Assembly (NCBI RefSeq): GCF_002982075.1
Contig: NZ_PUEJ01000003.1
Coordinates: forward strand, 620,001 to 684,000
Length of the DNA: 64,000 bases
Source of the DNA: Labrys okinawensis
GTDB lineage: Bacteria > Pseudomonadota > Alphaproteobacteria > Rhizobiales > Labraceae
Direction of reading: 5' to 3'
Shown here: in pieces, positions 42,688 through 50,276 of the stretch
How positions within the stretch are numbered: the stretch's first letter is position 1
Layout of the letters: each line of letters opens with the position of its first letter
Program-made: the position numbers and the translations under genes
Notes under the pieces: generated by a model
What the model saw: only the letters and a program-made list of their open reading frames with translations
What the model was told of the DNA's origin: nothing
Databases searched by the model: none

Positions 42688-44217
42688 ATGACAGCCATCC
42701 TGGAAATGCGGGGCATCACCAAGACCTTTCCGGGGGTCAAGGCGCTCAGCAACGTCAACCTCACGGTCAACGAGGGCGAAATTCATGGCGTGGTCGGCGA
42801 AAATGGCGCCGGCAAATCAACCCTGATGAAGGTGCTGAGTGGGGTCTATCCCTACGGCTCCTACGAAGGAGAGATCCATTTCCGCGGCCAGGAGTGCCGT
42901 TTCAAGGATATCCGCCATTCCGAAGAGCTCGGCATCATCATCATCCATCAGGAGCTTGCCCTGGTGCCGCTGCTTTCCATCGCCGAGAACATCTTCCTCG
43001 GCAATGAGCAGGCCACCGGCGGCCTGATCGATTGGCCCCTGACCTATGGCAAGACCCGCAAGGTGCTGGACAAGGTTGGGCTGAAGGAATCACCGGACAC
43101 GCTCATCACCAATATCGGCGTCGGCAAGCAGCAGCTCGTCGAGATCGCCAAGGCCTTGTCGAAGGACGTCAAGCTGCTGATTCTGGACGAGCCGACGGCC
43201 AGCCTCAACGAAAGCGACAGCGATGCGCTGCTCGATCTCCTGTTGGAGTTCAAGCGGCAGGGCATTTCCTCGATCCTGATCTCGCACAAGCTCAACGAGA
43301 TTTCCAAGGTCTGCGACGAGATCACCGTGATCCGCGACGGTGCCTCGATCGAGACCCTCGACTGCCGCAACGAGGCGATCAGCGAGGACCGCATCATCAA
43401 GGGCATGGTCGGGCGCGAAATGGCCGACCGCTATCCCAGCCGCCAGCCTAAGATCGGCGAGCCGGTCCTGGAGATCAAGGACTGGGTGGTGCACCATCAC
43501 GAGCATTCCGACCGGCAGGTGGTCAAGGGCGTGAACTTCACGGTGCGCAAGGGCGAGGTCGTCGGCATTTCCGGCCTGATGGGCGCAGGGCGGACGGAGC
43601 TTGCCATGAGCATCTTCGGCCACTCCTACGGCCAGCGCATCAGCGGCCAGGCCCTGATGCACGGCAAGCCGGTCGATCTTTCGACCATCCAAAAGGCGCT
43701 GGACAATGGCCTGGCCTATGTCACGGAGGATCGCAAGCAGCTCGGCCTCGTCCTGGAAGAGGACATCATCAAGAACATCACGCTCAGCAACCTGGAAGGT
43801 GTGTCGAAGAATTCCGTCATCGACGACATCAAGGAATTGCGGGTGGCCAACGACTACAGGCGCAAGCTGAACATCCGCTCTCCCAACGTCTTCCAGAAGA
43901 CGGTGAACCTGTCGGGTGGCAATCAGCAGAAGGTGGTGCTCTCCAAATGGCTGTTTTCCAATCCTGAATTGCTGATGCTCGACGAGCCGACGCGCGGCAT
44001 CGATGTCGGTGCGAAATATGAAATCTACAGCATCATCAACGAGATGGTGAATGAAGGCAAAGCCGTGCTGATGATTTCCTCCGAGATGCCGGAACTGCTC
44101 GGCATGTGCGATCGCATCTATGTGATGAATGCGGGCCGCTTCGTAGGCGAATTCCCCGGGGCCGAGGCCACCCAAGAAAAGATCATGCGCGCCATCATGC
44201 GTGCGGAAGGACATTGA
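42688..44217 (+). CDS. gguA: Multiple sugar ABC transporter ATP-binding protein GguA
   Basis: A 509-residue duplicated ABC ATPase of the XylG/GguA type. The first half has Walker [24 protein letters not shown] (about 36) and a degenerate signature ([15 protein letters not shown]). The second half has the relaxed loop [16 protein letters not shown] and signature [15 protein letters not shown]. The insertion [17 protein letters not shown] between the halves is typical of GguA. It energises GguB for ChvE-delivered sugars. Confidence 0.94.
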   Translation: MTAILEMRGITKTFPGVKALSNVNLTVNEGEIHGVVGENGAGKSTLMKVLSGVYPYGSYEGEIHFRGQECRFKDIRHSEELGIIIIHQELALVPLLSIAENIFLGNEQATGGLIDWPLTYGKTRKVLDKVGLKESPDTLITNIGVGKQQLVEIAKALSKDVKLLILDEPTASLNESDSDALLDLLLEFKRQGISSILISHKLNEISKVCDEITVIRDGASIETLDCRNEAISEDRIIKGMVGREMADRYPSRQPKIGEPVLEIKDWVVHHHEHSDRQVVKGVNFTVRKGEVVGISGLMGAGRTELAMSIFGHSYGQRISGQALMHGKPVDLSTIQKALDNGLAYVTEDRKQLGLVLEEDIIKNITLSNLEGVSKNSVIDDIKELRVANDYRRKLNIRSPNVFQKTVNLSGGNQQKVVLSKWLFSNPELLMLDEPTRGIDVGAKYEIYSIINEMVNEGKAVLMISSEMPELLGMCDRIYVMNAGRFVGEFPGAEATQEKIMRAIMRAEGH

Positions 44218-44219
44218 CG

Positions 44220-45422
44220 ATGACGACAAACACCATGGAAGCCCAGACTGCTTCGCCCAAGAAATCGATCCTCGAATATATCAGCGGCAACATCCGCGAC
44301 TATGGCCTGCTGATCTCTCTGATCGTCATCGTCGGCTTCTTCCAATACATGACGGAAGGGCGGATGCTGGCACCGTCCAACATCAACAACATTCCCAACC
44401 AGAACGGCTATGTCATCGTCATGGCACTCGGCATGCTGCTGGTGATCGTGGCAGGCCATATCGACTTGTCGGTCGGCTCGGTCTGCGCCTTCACCGGCGC
44501 CGTCGCCGCGACGCTGATGGTGAAGCTCGGCTGGCATTGGGCACCGGCGGCGGTCGCCACCCTGGTGGTCGGGGCGCTGATCGGCGGCATCCAGGGCTAT
44601 TTCATCGCCTATCTGCGCATTCCCTCCTTCATCGTCACCCTGGCGGGCATGCTGGTGTTTCGCGGGCTGACCTATCGCCTGCTCGGCAATACCAATGTCG
44701 GTCCGCTGCCGGCCCAGTTCAACCAGCTCAGCGCCGGCTGGATTCCGGACCCGTTCGCGGCGCCGGGTTTCTTCACCACCACTTTTGCCCTCGGCCTGAT
44801 CGCCGCGGCGCTGTTCATCCTGGTGAACATCAAGGGCCGGATGACTCGGCTCAAGCACGGGGTGGAGGAAGAACCGCTGGCGATCTTCATCGGTCGCAAT
44901 ATCCTCATGGCGGTCGTGACCGTCTATGTCGGCTACCTCCTCGCCATGTATCGCGGCCTGCCGATGGTGTTGATCATCCTCCTGGCGCTGACGCTGCTCT
45001 ATGTCTTCGTGACCACCCGCACCGTGATCGGCCGACGCATCTATGCCCTCGGCGGCAACGAAAAGGCCGCCAAGCTCTCGGGCATCAACACCGATCGGCT
45101 TATCCTGCTGACCTTCGTCAATATGGGTGCATTGGCGGCGCTGGCAGGGCTCATCGTCACCTCCCGCTTCGGCGGCATGGCGACCCCGAAGGCCGGCGAC
45201 GGTTATGAGCTCGACGTCATCGCGGCCTGCTTCATCGGCGGTGCCTCGGCCTCGGGTGGCGTCGGCAAGATCACCGGCGCGGTGATCGGCGCCTTGCTGA
45301 TGGGCGTGATGAATGTCGGCATGTCGATCCTCGGCCTCGGCATCGACGACCAGAAATGGATCAAGGGCCTGGTGCTGCTCTTCGCCGTCTGCCTCGACGT
45401 CTACTACAAGAAGAAGCGCTGA
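44220..45422 (+). CDS. gguB: Multiple sugar ABC transporter permease GguB
   Basis: A 400-residue inner-membrane permease with about ten helices, longer than RbsC as expected for XylH/GguB. Conserved loops are VAGHIDLSVGSVCAFTGA (about 80), YRIPSFIVT-like LRIPSFIVTLAGMLVFRGLTY, and ACFIGGASASGGVGKITGAVIGALLMG. It starts 2 bases after gguA ends. The frame is open upstream inside gguA, but the ATG at 44220 gives the family N-terminus. Confidence 0.93.
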   Translation: MTTNTMEAQTASPKKSILEYISGNIRDYGLLISLIVIVGFFQYMTEGRMLAPSNINNIPNQNGYVIVMALGMLLVIVAGHIDLSVGSVCAFTGAVAATLMVKLGWHWAPAAVATLVVGALIGGIQGYFIAYLRIPSFIVTLAGMLVFRGLTYRLLGNTNVGPLPAQFNQLSAGWIPDPFAAPGFFTTTFALGLIAAALFILVNIKGRMTRLKHGVEEEPLAIFIGRNILMAVVTVYVGYLLAMYRGLPMVLIILLALTLLYVFVTTRTVIGRRIYALGGNEKAAKLSGINTDRLILLTFVNMGALAALAGLIVTSRFGGMATPKAGDGYELDVIAACFIGGASASGGVGKITGAVIGALLMGVMNVGMSILGLGIDDQKWIKGLVLLFAVCLDVYYKKKR

Positions 45423-45444
45423 GAGAGGCCATATCGATGGCAGT

Positions 45445-45470
45445 ATGCCGGCCTTCGGGCCGGCATTTTG
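45445..45470 (+). terminator. Rho-independent terminator after gguB
   Basis: ATGCCGGCC and GGCCGGCAT pair perfectly around a TTCG tetraloop, followed by TTTTG, 22 bases after the gguB stop. Confidence 0.85.
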
Positions 45471-45557
45471 CTGGATAGAGTCTTGAGTGCAATGGCCGAT
45501 TCTCCTTGGCGATTGCCGCTGCGTGGCCTTAAAACGCTGCCGTTCTCGGGAGTGGTC

Positions 45558-45905
45558 ATGGAGCGAATCGTCAAGGCATTCTTCAATTCGGCGGCGGGTC
45601 TTGCCCATGCCGTCCGCTATGAATTGGCGGTGCGCCAGGAGGTCGTCGTCCTTGCCGTCGCGGTGCCGGCGAGCTTCTTCGTCACCGAAAGCTGGTGGAA
45701 GCGCCTTGCCCTGATCGGCGTCATCCTGCTCGTGCTGATGGTGGAGTTGCTCAACACCGCCATCGAGGCACTGTCCGACCATGTCACGCCCGACCGCCAC
45801 CCCCATATCCGTATCGTCAAGGATCTCGGTTCGGCGGCCGTGTTCACGGCGCTGACCCTGGCGGGGCTGACCTGGATTCTCGCGCTGGCCGAAAGGCTGG
45901 TGTAA
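45558..45905 (+). CDS. dgkA: Diacylglycerol kinase (DgkA)
   Basis: A 115-residue three-helix inner-membrane kinase that recycles diacylglycerol to phosphatidate. It has an N-terminal amphipathic segment (RIVKAFFNSAAGLAHAVRYELAVRQE), membrane helices at about 36-52, 56-73 and 95-113, and the catalytic signature VELLNTAIEALSDH (about 66-79). The ATG at 45558 follows GGGAGTGG; earlier in-frame starts give a longer, non-conserved leader. Confidence 0.92.
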   Translation: MERIVKAFFNSAAGLAHAVRYELAVRQEVVVLAVAVPASFFVTESWWKRLALIGVILLVLMVELLNTAIEALSDHVTPDRHPHIRIVKDLGSAAVFTALTLAGLTWILALAERLV

Positions 45906-45942
45906 GGATGGCGGATCGTTTTCCATTCGCCGTTGAAGTGAC

Positions 45943-47679
45943 ATGAGCACCGATATTCTGCGCATTGCCGTCGCCCAGCTCAAACCGACGCTCGGCGACA
46001 TCGCCGGCAATCTTGCCAAGGCCCGCGCTGCCAGGGCGAACGCGCGCGATCAGGGTGCCGACCTCGTGCTGTTCACCGAACTGTTCCTTTCCGGCTATCT
46101 GCCCGAGGACCTGGTGCTGAAGCCTGCCTATCAGGATGCCTGCCGCGCCGCCCTGGAAGACTTCGCCCGCGATACGGCCGATGGCGGGCCGGCTGCCCTG
46201 ATCGGTCTGCCCTGGCGTGAGAAGGACAAGCTGCACAACGCGGTGGCGCTGGTGGACAAGGGCGTCATCGCTGCCGTCCGCTTCAAGAACGACCTTCCCA
46301 ATTACGGCGTGTTCGACGAGAAGCGCGTGTTCCAGCCGGGGCCCTTGCCGGGCCCGATCGCTTTTCGCGGCGTGCGCCTGGGCGTGCCGATCTGCGAGGA
46401 CATCTGGGGGCATGACGTGGTGGAATGCCTGGCCGAGACCGGTGCCGAAATCCTGCTGGTGCCCAATGGCTCGCCCTATCACCGCGACAAATCGGATATC
46501 CGTCTCAACGTCGCGGTGGCGCGCGTCGCCGAATCGGGCCTGCCTCTGCTTTATGCCAACGAGGTCGGCGGCCAGGACGAGGTGATCTTCGACGGCGCCT
46601 CCTTCGCCCTCAACGCCGATCATCGCCTGGCAGTGCAATTGCCGGCCTTCCGGGAAGCCGTCGTCACCACCACCTGGCGGCGCGGGGCGCAGGGCTGGAC
46701 GTGTGAGCCAGGCACGGTCGAACCGGTGGAGGAGGGCGAGCAAGCCGATTACCAGGCCTGCGTCCTGGGGCTGCGCGATTATGTCGACAAGAATGGTTTT
46801 CCCGGCGTGGTGCTGGGTTTGTCGGGCGGTGTCGATTCCGCCCTGGTGGCGGCCATGGCTGTGGACGCGCTCGGACCCGAGCGGGTGCATTGCGTGATGT
46901 TGCCCTATCGTTTCACCTCCAAGGAATCCCTGAAGGACGCCTTCGAATGCGCCACGGCGCTCGGCGTGCGTTATGACGTCGTGCCGATCGAGGCCCCGGT
47001 GAACGGATTGGAGAGCGTGCTCGAGCCGCTGTTCAAGGGCCAACCCCGCGGCATTGCCGAGGAGAACATGCAGAGCCGCACCCGCGGCACCATCCTGATG
47101 TCGATCTCCAACAAGTTCGGCGCCATGGTGGTGACCACCGGCAACAAGTCGGAGATGTCGGTCGGCTATTGTACGCTCTATGGCGACATGAATGGCGGTT
47201 TCAACCCGATCAAGGACCTTTACAAGACCGAGGTCTATCGCCTGTGCGAACTGCGCAACCGCTGGAAACCGGTGGATGCCAAGGGGCCGGCCGGGGTGGT
47301 GATCCCGCAGAACATCCTGACCAAGGCGCCGTCCGCCGAACTGCGCGAGAACCAGAAGGACCAGGATTCGCTGCCGCCCTATGACGTGCTCGATGATATC
47401 CTGCGCTGCCTCGTCGAAAGTGAAATGCGGGTCGCCGAGATCGTGGCGCGGGGCCATGACGAGGAAACCGTGCGCAAGGTCGAGCGTCTGCTCTACCTTG
47501 CTGAGTACAAGCGCCGCCAGGCCGCTCCCGGTGTGAAGGTGACCGAAAAGAATTTCGGCCGCGACCGCCGTTATCCGATCACCAACCGGTTCCGGGACGG
47601 CAACAAGCCCGCCTTCGTGCCCGATGCCGCGCTCTATCGGGTCTCCTCCACCGCGAGCGCGGATGCGGTGGATTTCTGA
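45943..47679 (+). CDS. nadE: NAD+ synthetase, glutamine-hydrolysing
   Basis: A 578-residue two-domain enzyme making NAD from deamido-NAD, ATP and glutamine. The N-terminal nitrilase-type glutaminase domain (about 1-265) has the Glu (FTELFLSGY), Lys (FKNDLPNYGVFDEKR) and Cys (GVPICEDIWG) triad. The C-terminal synthetase domain (about 285-560) has the pyrophosphate loop GLSGGVDSALVAA and the TTGNKSEMSVGYCTLYGD block. The length matches the bacterial two-domain form. Confidence 0.95.
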   Translation: MSTDILRIAVAQLKPTLGDIAGNLAKARAARANARDQGADLVLFTELFLSGYLPEDLVLKPAYQDACRAALEDFARDTADGGPAALIGLPWREKDKLHNAVALVDKGVIAAVRFKNDLPNYGVFDEKRVFQPGPLPGPIAFRGVRLGVPICEDIWGHDVVECLAETGAEILLVPNGSPYHRDKSDIRLNVAVARVAESGLPLLYANEVGGQDEVIFDGASFALNADHRLAVQLPAFREAVVTTTWRRGAQGWTCEPGTVEPVEEGEQADYQACVLGLRDYVDKNGFPGVVLGLSGGVDSALVAAMAVDALGPERVHCVMLPYRFTSKESLKDAFECATALGVRYDVVPIEAPVNGLESVLEPLFKGQPRGIAEENMQSRTRGTILMSISNKFGAMVVTTGNKSEMSVGYCTLYGDMNGGFNPIKDLYKTEVYRLCELRNRWKPVDAKGPAGVVIPQNILTKAPSAELRENQKDQDSLPPYDVLDDILRCLVESEMRVAEIVARGHDEETVRKVERLLYLAEYKRRQAAPGVKVTEKNFGRDRRYPITNRFRDGNKPAFVPDAALYRVSSTASADAVDF

Positions 47680-47681
47680 GC

Positions 47682-47786
47682 GCTAGAGCAAAGCGCGTTT
47701 AGACGGAAACGCTGTTTTGCTCCAGCTCTTTGGTTCGAAGCGTCTTTGCGATTCCTGGTAGTTCCGTCTAATCGCAAAACGCTTTA
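47682..47786. repeat. Dispersed palindromic intergenic repeat, copy 2
   Basis: An element of about 105 bases, beginning GCTAGAGCAAAGCGCG and ending ATCGCAAAACGCTTTAG. The inner arms TAGACGGAA (47700-47708) and TTCCGTCTA (47762-47770) are perfect, and the outer flanks pair imperfectly, so the element folds on itself. It shares its first 16 bases, with one change, with the copy at 61514 and aligns to the one at 27511. Its right end overlaps the last codons of the LysR-type gene. Confidence 0.75.
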
Positions 47787-48694
47787 GGGGCGTCCGCCCG
47801 TGCTTCCGCCTCAGCCGTCGCGATGAGCCAGCGCCGGACTGCGTCCGTCGGTTCGGGATGGCGCTGCCGGCGCGGCAGCACGACGTAGAAATCATGGCTA
47901 CCGGACATTTCGGCAGCCACCGGCTGGATCAGCCTGCCGCTGGCGAGATCGCCGGCGACGAGGAAGCGGCTGGCGAGCGCGATGCCCTGGCCGGCAGCGG
48001 CCGCCTCGATCGCCAGTCCCGTCTGATTGAAGCGCATCCGCCGCGGTTGGATGAGCGGCTTCAGCCCCAGCGCCTGTTCGAGAAACTCGGGCCACAGATT
48101 ATGGGTATCGTGCAGGAGGGTATGGCTCGGGATCTCGGCCGGTTCGATGCCATTCGTCCCGGCCGGCAGCAAGGCAGGGGCGCAGACGGCGATCACCTGC
48201 TGCGCAAACAGGCGGTCGACCACCAGCCCCGGCCCGAAGGGCAGCCGCCCCTGCCGCACCGCGATGTCGACGCCGTCGCTTTGGAAATTCGACAGGCTCT
48301 CATTGGCCAGAATGCGCAACTCGACGAGCGGGTGCTGGGCTACGAATTGCGGCAGCCTGGGGATCAGCCATTTGGTCGCGAAGCTCGGCGTGACGCTGAT
48401 CGTCAGCCTGGCAGGCTCGGGGCGCAGTCCCAGCGTCGCTTCGGCGACGAGTTCGAAAGCCCGGCGGATATTGGGCAGATACCCCTGCCCGGCGTGGGTG
48501 AGGGCAAGCCCACGAGGCAGGCGTTCGAACAGCTTCACCCCGAGATCGGCCTCCAGCGCTCGGATATGCTGAGCGACGGCGCCCTGGGTCACGTTCAGTT
48601 CCTCGGCGGCGAGGCGGAAGTTCAGATGGCGCGCAGCAGCTTCGAAGGCGCGCAGGGCCTTAAGTGGGGGGAGGCGAGGCAAGGCGTCCGGCAT
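47768..48694 (-). CDS. LysR-family transcriptional regulator (GcvA-like)
   Basis: A 308-residue regulator. The N-terminal winged HTH (residues 8-66: LKALRAFEAAARHLNFRLAAEELNVTQGAVAQHIRALEADLG) is of the GcvA type, and a LysR substrate domain follows (about 92-295). It is divergent from the SDR gene with a 127-base gap holding a palindrome, so it probably regulates that gene. The stop codon and roughly the last six codons (encoding KAFCD) fall inside the repeat at 47682-47786, so its C-terminus looks altered by repeat insertion. Confidence 0.9.
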   Translation of the reverse strand: MPDALPRLPPLKALRAFEAAARHLNFRLAAEELNVTQGAVAQHIRALEADLGVKLFERLPRGLALTHAGQGYLPNIRRAFELVAEATLGLRPEPARLTISVTPSFATKWLIPRLPQFVAQHPLVELRILANESLSNFQSDGVDIAVRQGRLPFGPGLVVDRLFAQQVIAVCAPALLPAGTNGIEPAEIPSHTLLHDTHNLWPEFLEQALGLKPLIQPRRMRFNQTGLAIEAAAAGQGIALASRFLVAGDLASGRLIQPVAAEMSGSHDFYVVLPRRQRHPEPTDAVRRWLIATAEAEARADAPKAFCD

Positions 48695-48714
48695 GCAGTA
48701 GTTTTTCTACAGGG

Positions 48715-48732
48715 CCAGAACAACTATTCTGG
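48715..48732. promoter_or_regulatory. Palindrome between LysR and SDR genes
   Basis: CCAGAA (48715-48720) and TTCTGG (48727-48732) are perfect arms around 6 bases, 20 bases upstream of the LysR start. A second small dyad GTAG-TTTTT-CTAC lies at 48698-48710. The position fits LysR autoregulation and control of the divergent gene. Confidence 0.5.
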
Positions 48733-48821
48733 CTCGAATGAAGCTGATTTGTCAGTATATCAGGAAGACAGGCCCTTTGTCGCGGTCTTGCACCGCTTCG
48801 GAATATGGAAGGACGAATTCA

Positions 48822-49526
48822 ATGGCAGCAGAAAAAGTAGCGATCATTACCGCCGGCGGCAGCGGCATGGGAGCGGCGGCCGCAAGGCGCCTGGCCAAGG
48901 ATGGCTATAAGGTCGCCATTCTTTCCTCCTCCGGCAAGGGCGAGGCCATCGCCCAGGAATTGGGCGGTCTCGGTGTCACCGGCTCCAACCAGTCCAACGA
49001 GGACCTGCAGCGCCTCACCGATCTGACGCTCGGGCGTTGGGGGCGTGTCGACGTACTGGTCAACAGTGCCGGTCATGGCCCGCGCGCGCCGCTTCTGGAG
49101 ATCACCGATGAGCAATGGCACACGGGGCTCGACGTCTATCTGATGAACGTTGTCAGGGCGACCCGCCTGGTGGCCCCCGCGATGGTTCGCCAGAAGAGCG
49201 GTGCCATCATCAACATCTCGACGGCTTGGGCCTTCGAGCCGACGGCGATGTTCCCGACCTCCGCCGTGTTCCGCGCCGGGCTTGCCGCCTATGCCAAGCT
49301 CTTCGCCGATCAGCATGCCGCCGACAATGTGCGCATGAACAACGTGCTGCCGGGCTGGATCGACAGCCTGCCGGCCACCGAGGAACGCCGCGACAGCGTA
49401 CCGATGGGCCGCTACGGCACCAGCGAGGAGATCGCGGCCACGATCGCCTTTCTCGCCTCGGAGGGCGCCGGCTACATCACCGGCCAGAACATCCGGGTCG
49501 ATGGCGGGCTGATGCGCTCGCTCTGA
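48822..49526 (+). CDS. SDR-fold oxidoreductase with atypical active site
   Basis: A 234-residue short-chain dehydrogenase/reductase. The cofactor motif TAGGSGMG (10-17), NSAG (81-84) and NIST Ser133 are present, and the C-terminus GYITGQNIRVDGGLMRSL is typical. The YxxxK dyad is absent: the aligned segment PTSAVFRAGL (145-154) has Ser147 and Arg151 in the expected Tyr and Lys places. The start at 48822 follows GGAAGG. It is divergent from a LysR-type regulator. The substrate is unknown, and it may be catalytically changed or non-catalytic. Confidence 0.85.
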   Translation: MAAEKVAIITAGGSGMGAAAARRLAKDGYKVAILSSSGKGEAIAQELGGLGVTGSNQSNEDLQRLTDLTLGRWGRVDVLVNSAGHGPRAPLLEITDEQWHTGLDVYLMNVVRATRLVAPAMVRQKSGAIINISTAWAFEPTAMFPTSAVFRAGLAAYAKLFADQHAADNVRMNNVLPGWIDSLPATEERRDSVPMGRYGTSEEIAATIAFLASEGAGYITGQNIRVDGGLMRSL

Positions 49527-49657
49527 GGCCGATCGGAGGCCTTTCGTCCAATGGCGGGAAGGCGGGCAACGCATCCATTTGAGTGAGGGCGCGGCATCTT
49601 GTCTGCCCGCGCAACTGGCCTATCCTGTCTGAGGGCACTCTGAGGGATGGATCAGTC

Positions 49658-50236
49658 ATGCTTGGACGAATGCTGTTTGCTGCTGCCGCCCTGGTCGGCT
49701 TGCTGACGACCGGGGCGATGGCCGACGACCAGGGGCGATTGGCGCTCGCGCGCCAGGTCGTGCAGGCCATGCACGCCACCGATACTATGCGGCAGGCCCT
49801 GCCCCTGATGATGGCGAACATGAAGCCGATGCTGGATCGGCAACCTGGCACGACCGAGAAATTCCGCGACCTGTTCATGGCGCGGTTCCTGGAAAAGGCG
49901 AATACCGAACTCGACCAGTTCGCCGATGAAATCGCGCAGATCTATGCCCAGCAATTTTCCGAGGAAGATCTGAAGAATTTGATCGCCTTTTATGAAAGCC
50001 CGACCGGAAAGAACCTGGTTTCCAAGCAAGCGATCCTCATCGCCGCATCCAGCGCCGCAGGGCGGCAATGGGGCATGAAGGTCGCCGGCGAAGCGCTGCA
50101 ACAATATGCCGATGAATTGGCCAAGGCCCAGGCGTCGGACGGGGCCGTTCCATTCCCCGCGAAGCCGGCTGCGCCAGACGCGGGTCCCCCGCCTGTCGTG
50201 ACTCCCCCGAAGCCTTCTGCCGCTCAGCCGGGGTGA
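49658..50236 (+). CDS. DUF2059 secreted protein (second paralogue)
   Basis: A 192-residue exported protein with a signal peptide (MLGRMLFAAAALVGLLTTGAMA) and the DUF2059 core IYAQQFSEEDLKNLIAFYESPTGKNLVSKQ (about 88-118), plus a Pro/Ala-rich tail. It shares the core with the protein at 26799 but differs elsewhere. The start follows GAGGGATGGA. Function unknown. Confidence 0.83.
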   Translation: MLGRMLFAAAALVGLLTTGAMADDQGRLALARQVVQAMHATDTMRQALPLMMANMKPMLDRQPGTTEKFRDLFMARFLEKANTELDQFADEIAQIYAQQFSEEDLKNLIAFYESPTGKNLVSKQAILIAASSAAGRQWGMKVAGEALQQYADELAKAQASDGAVPFPAKPAAPDAGPPPVVTPPKPSAAQPG

Positions 50237-50276
50237 TCGGCCCGGCGGCGCCTGATCATGGCTGCGGGAGATATCT

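Noticed and set aside
44118..47457. Long minus-strand frames opposite gguB, dgkA and nadE
   Set aside because: Antisense shadows; the plus-strand products are unambiguous known enzymes.
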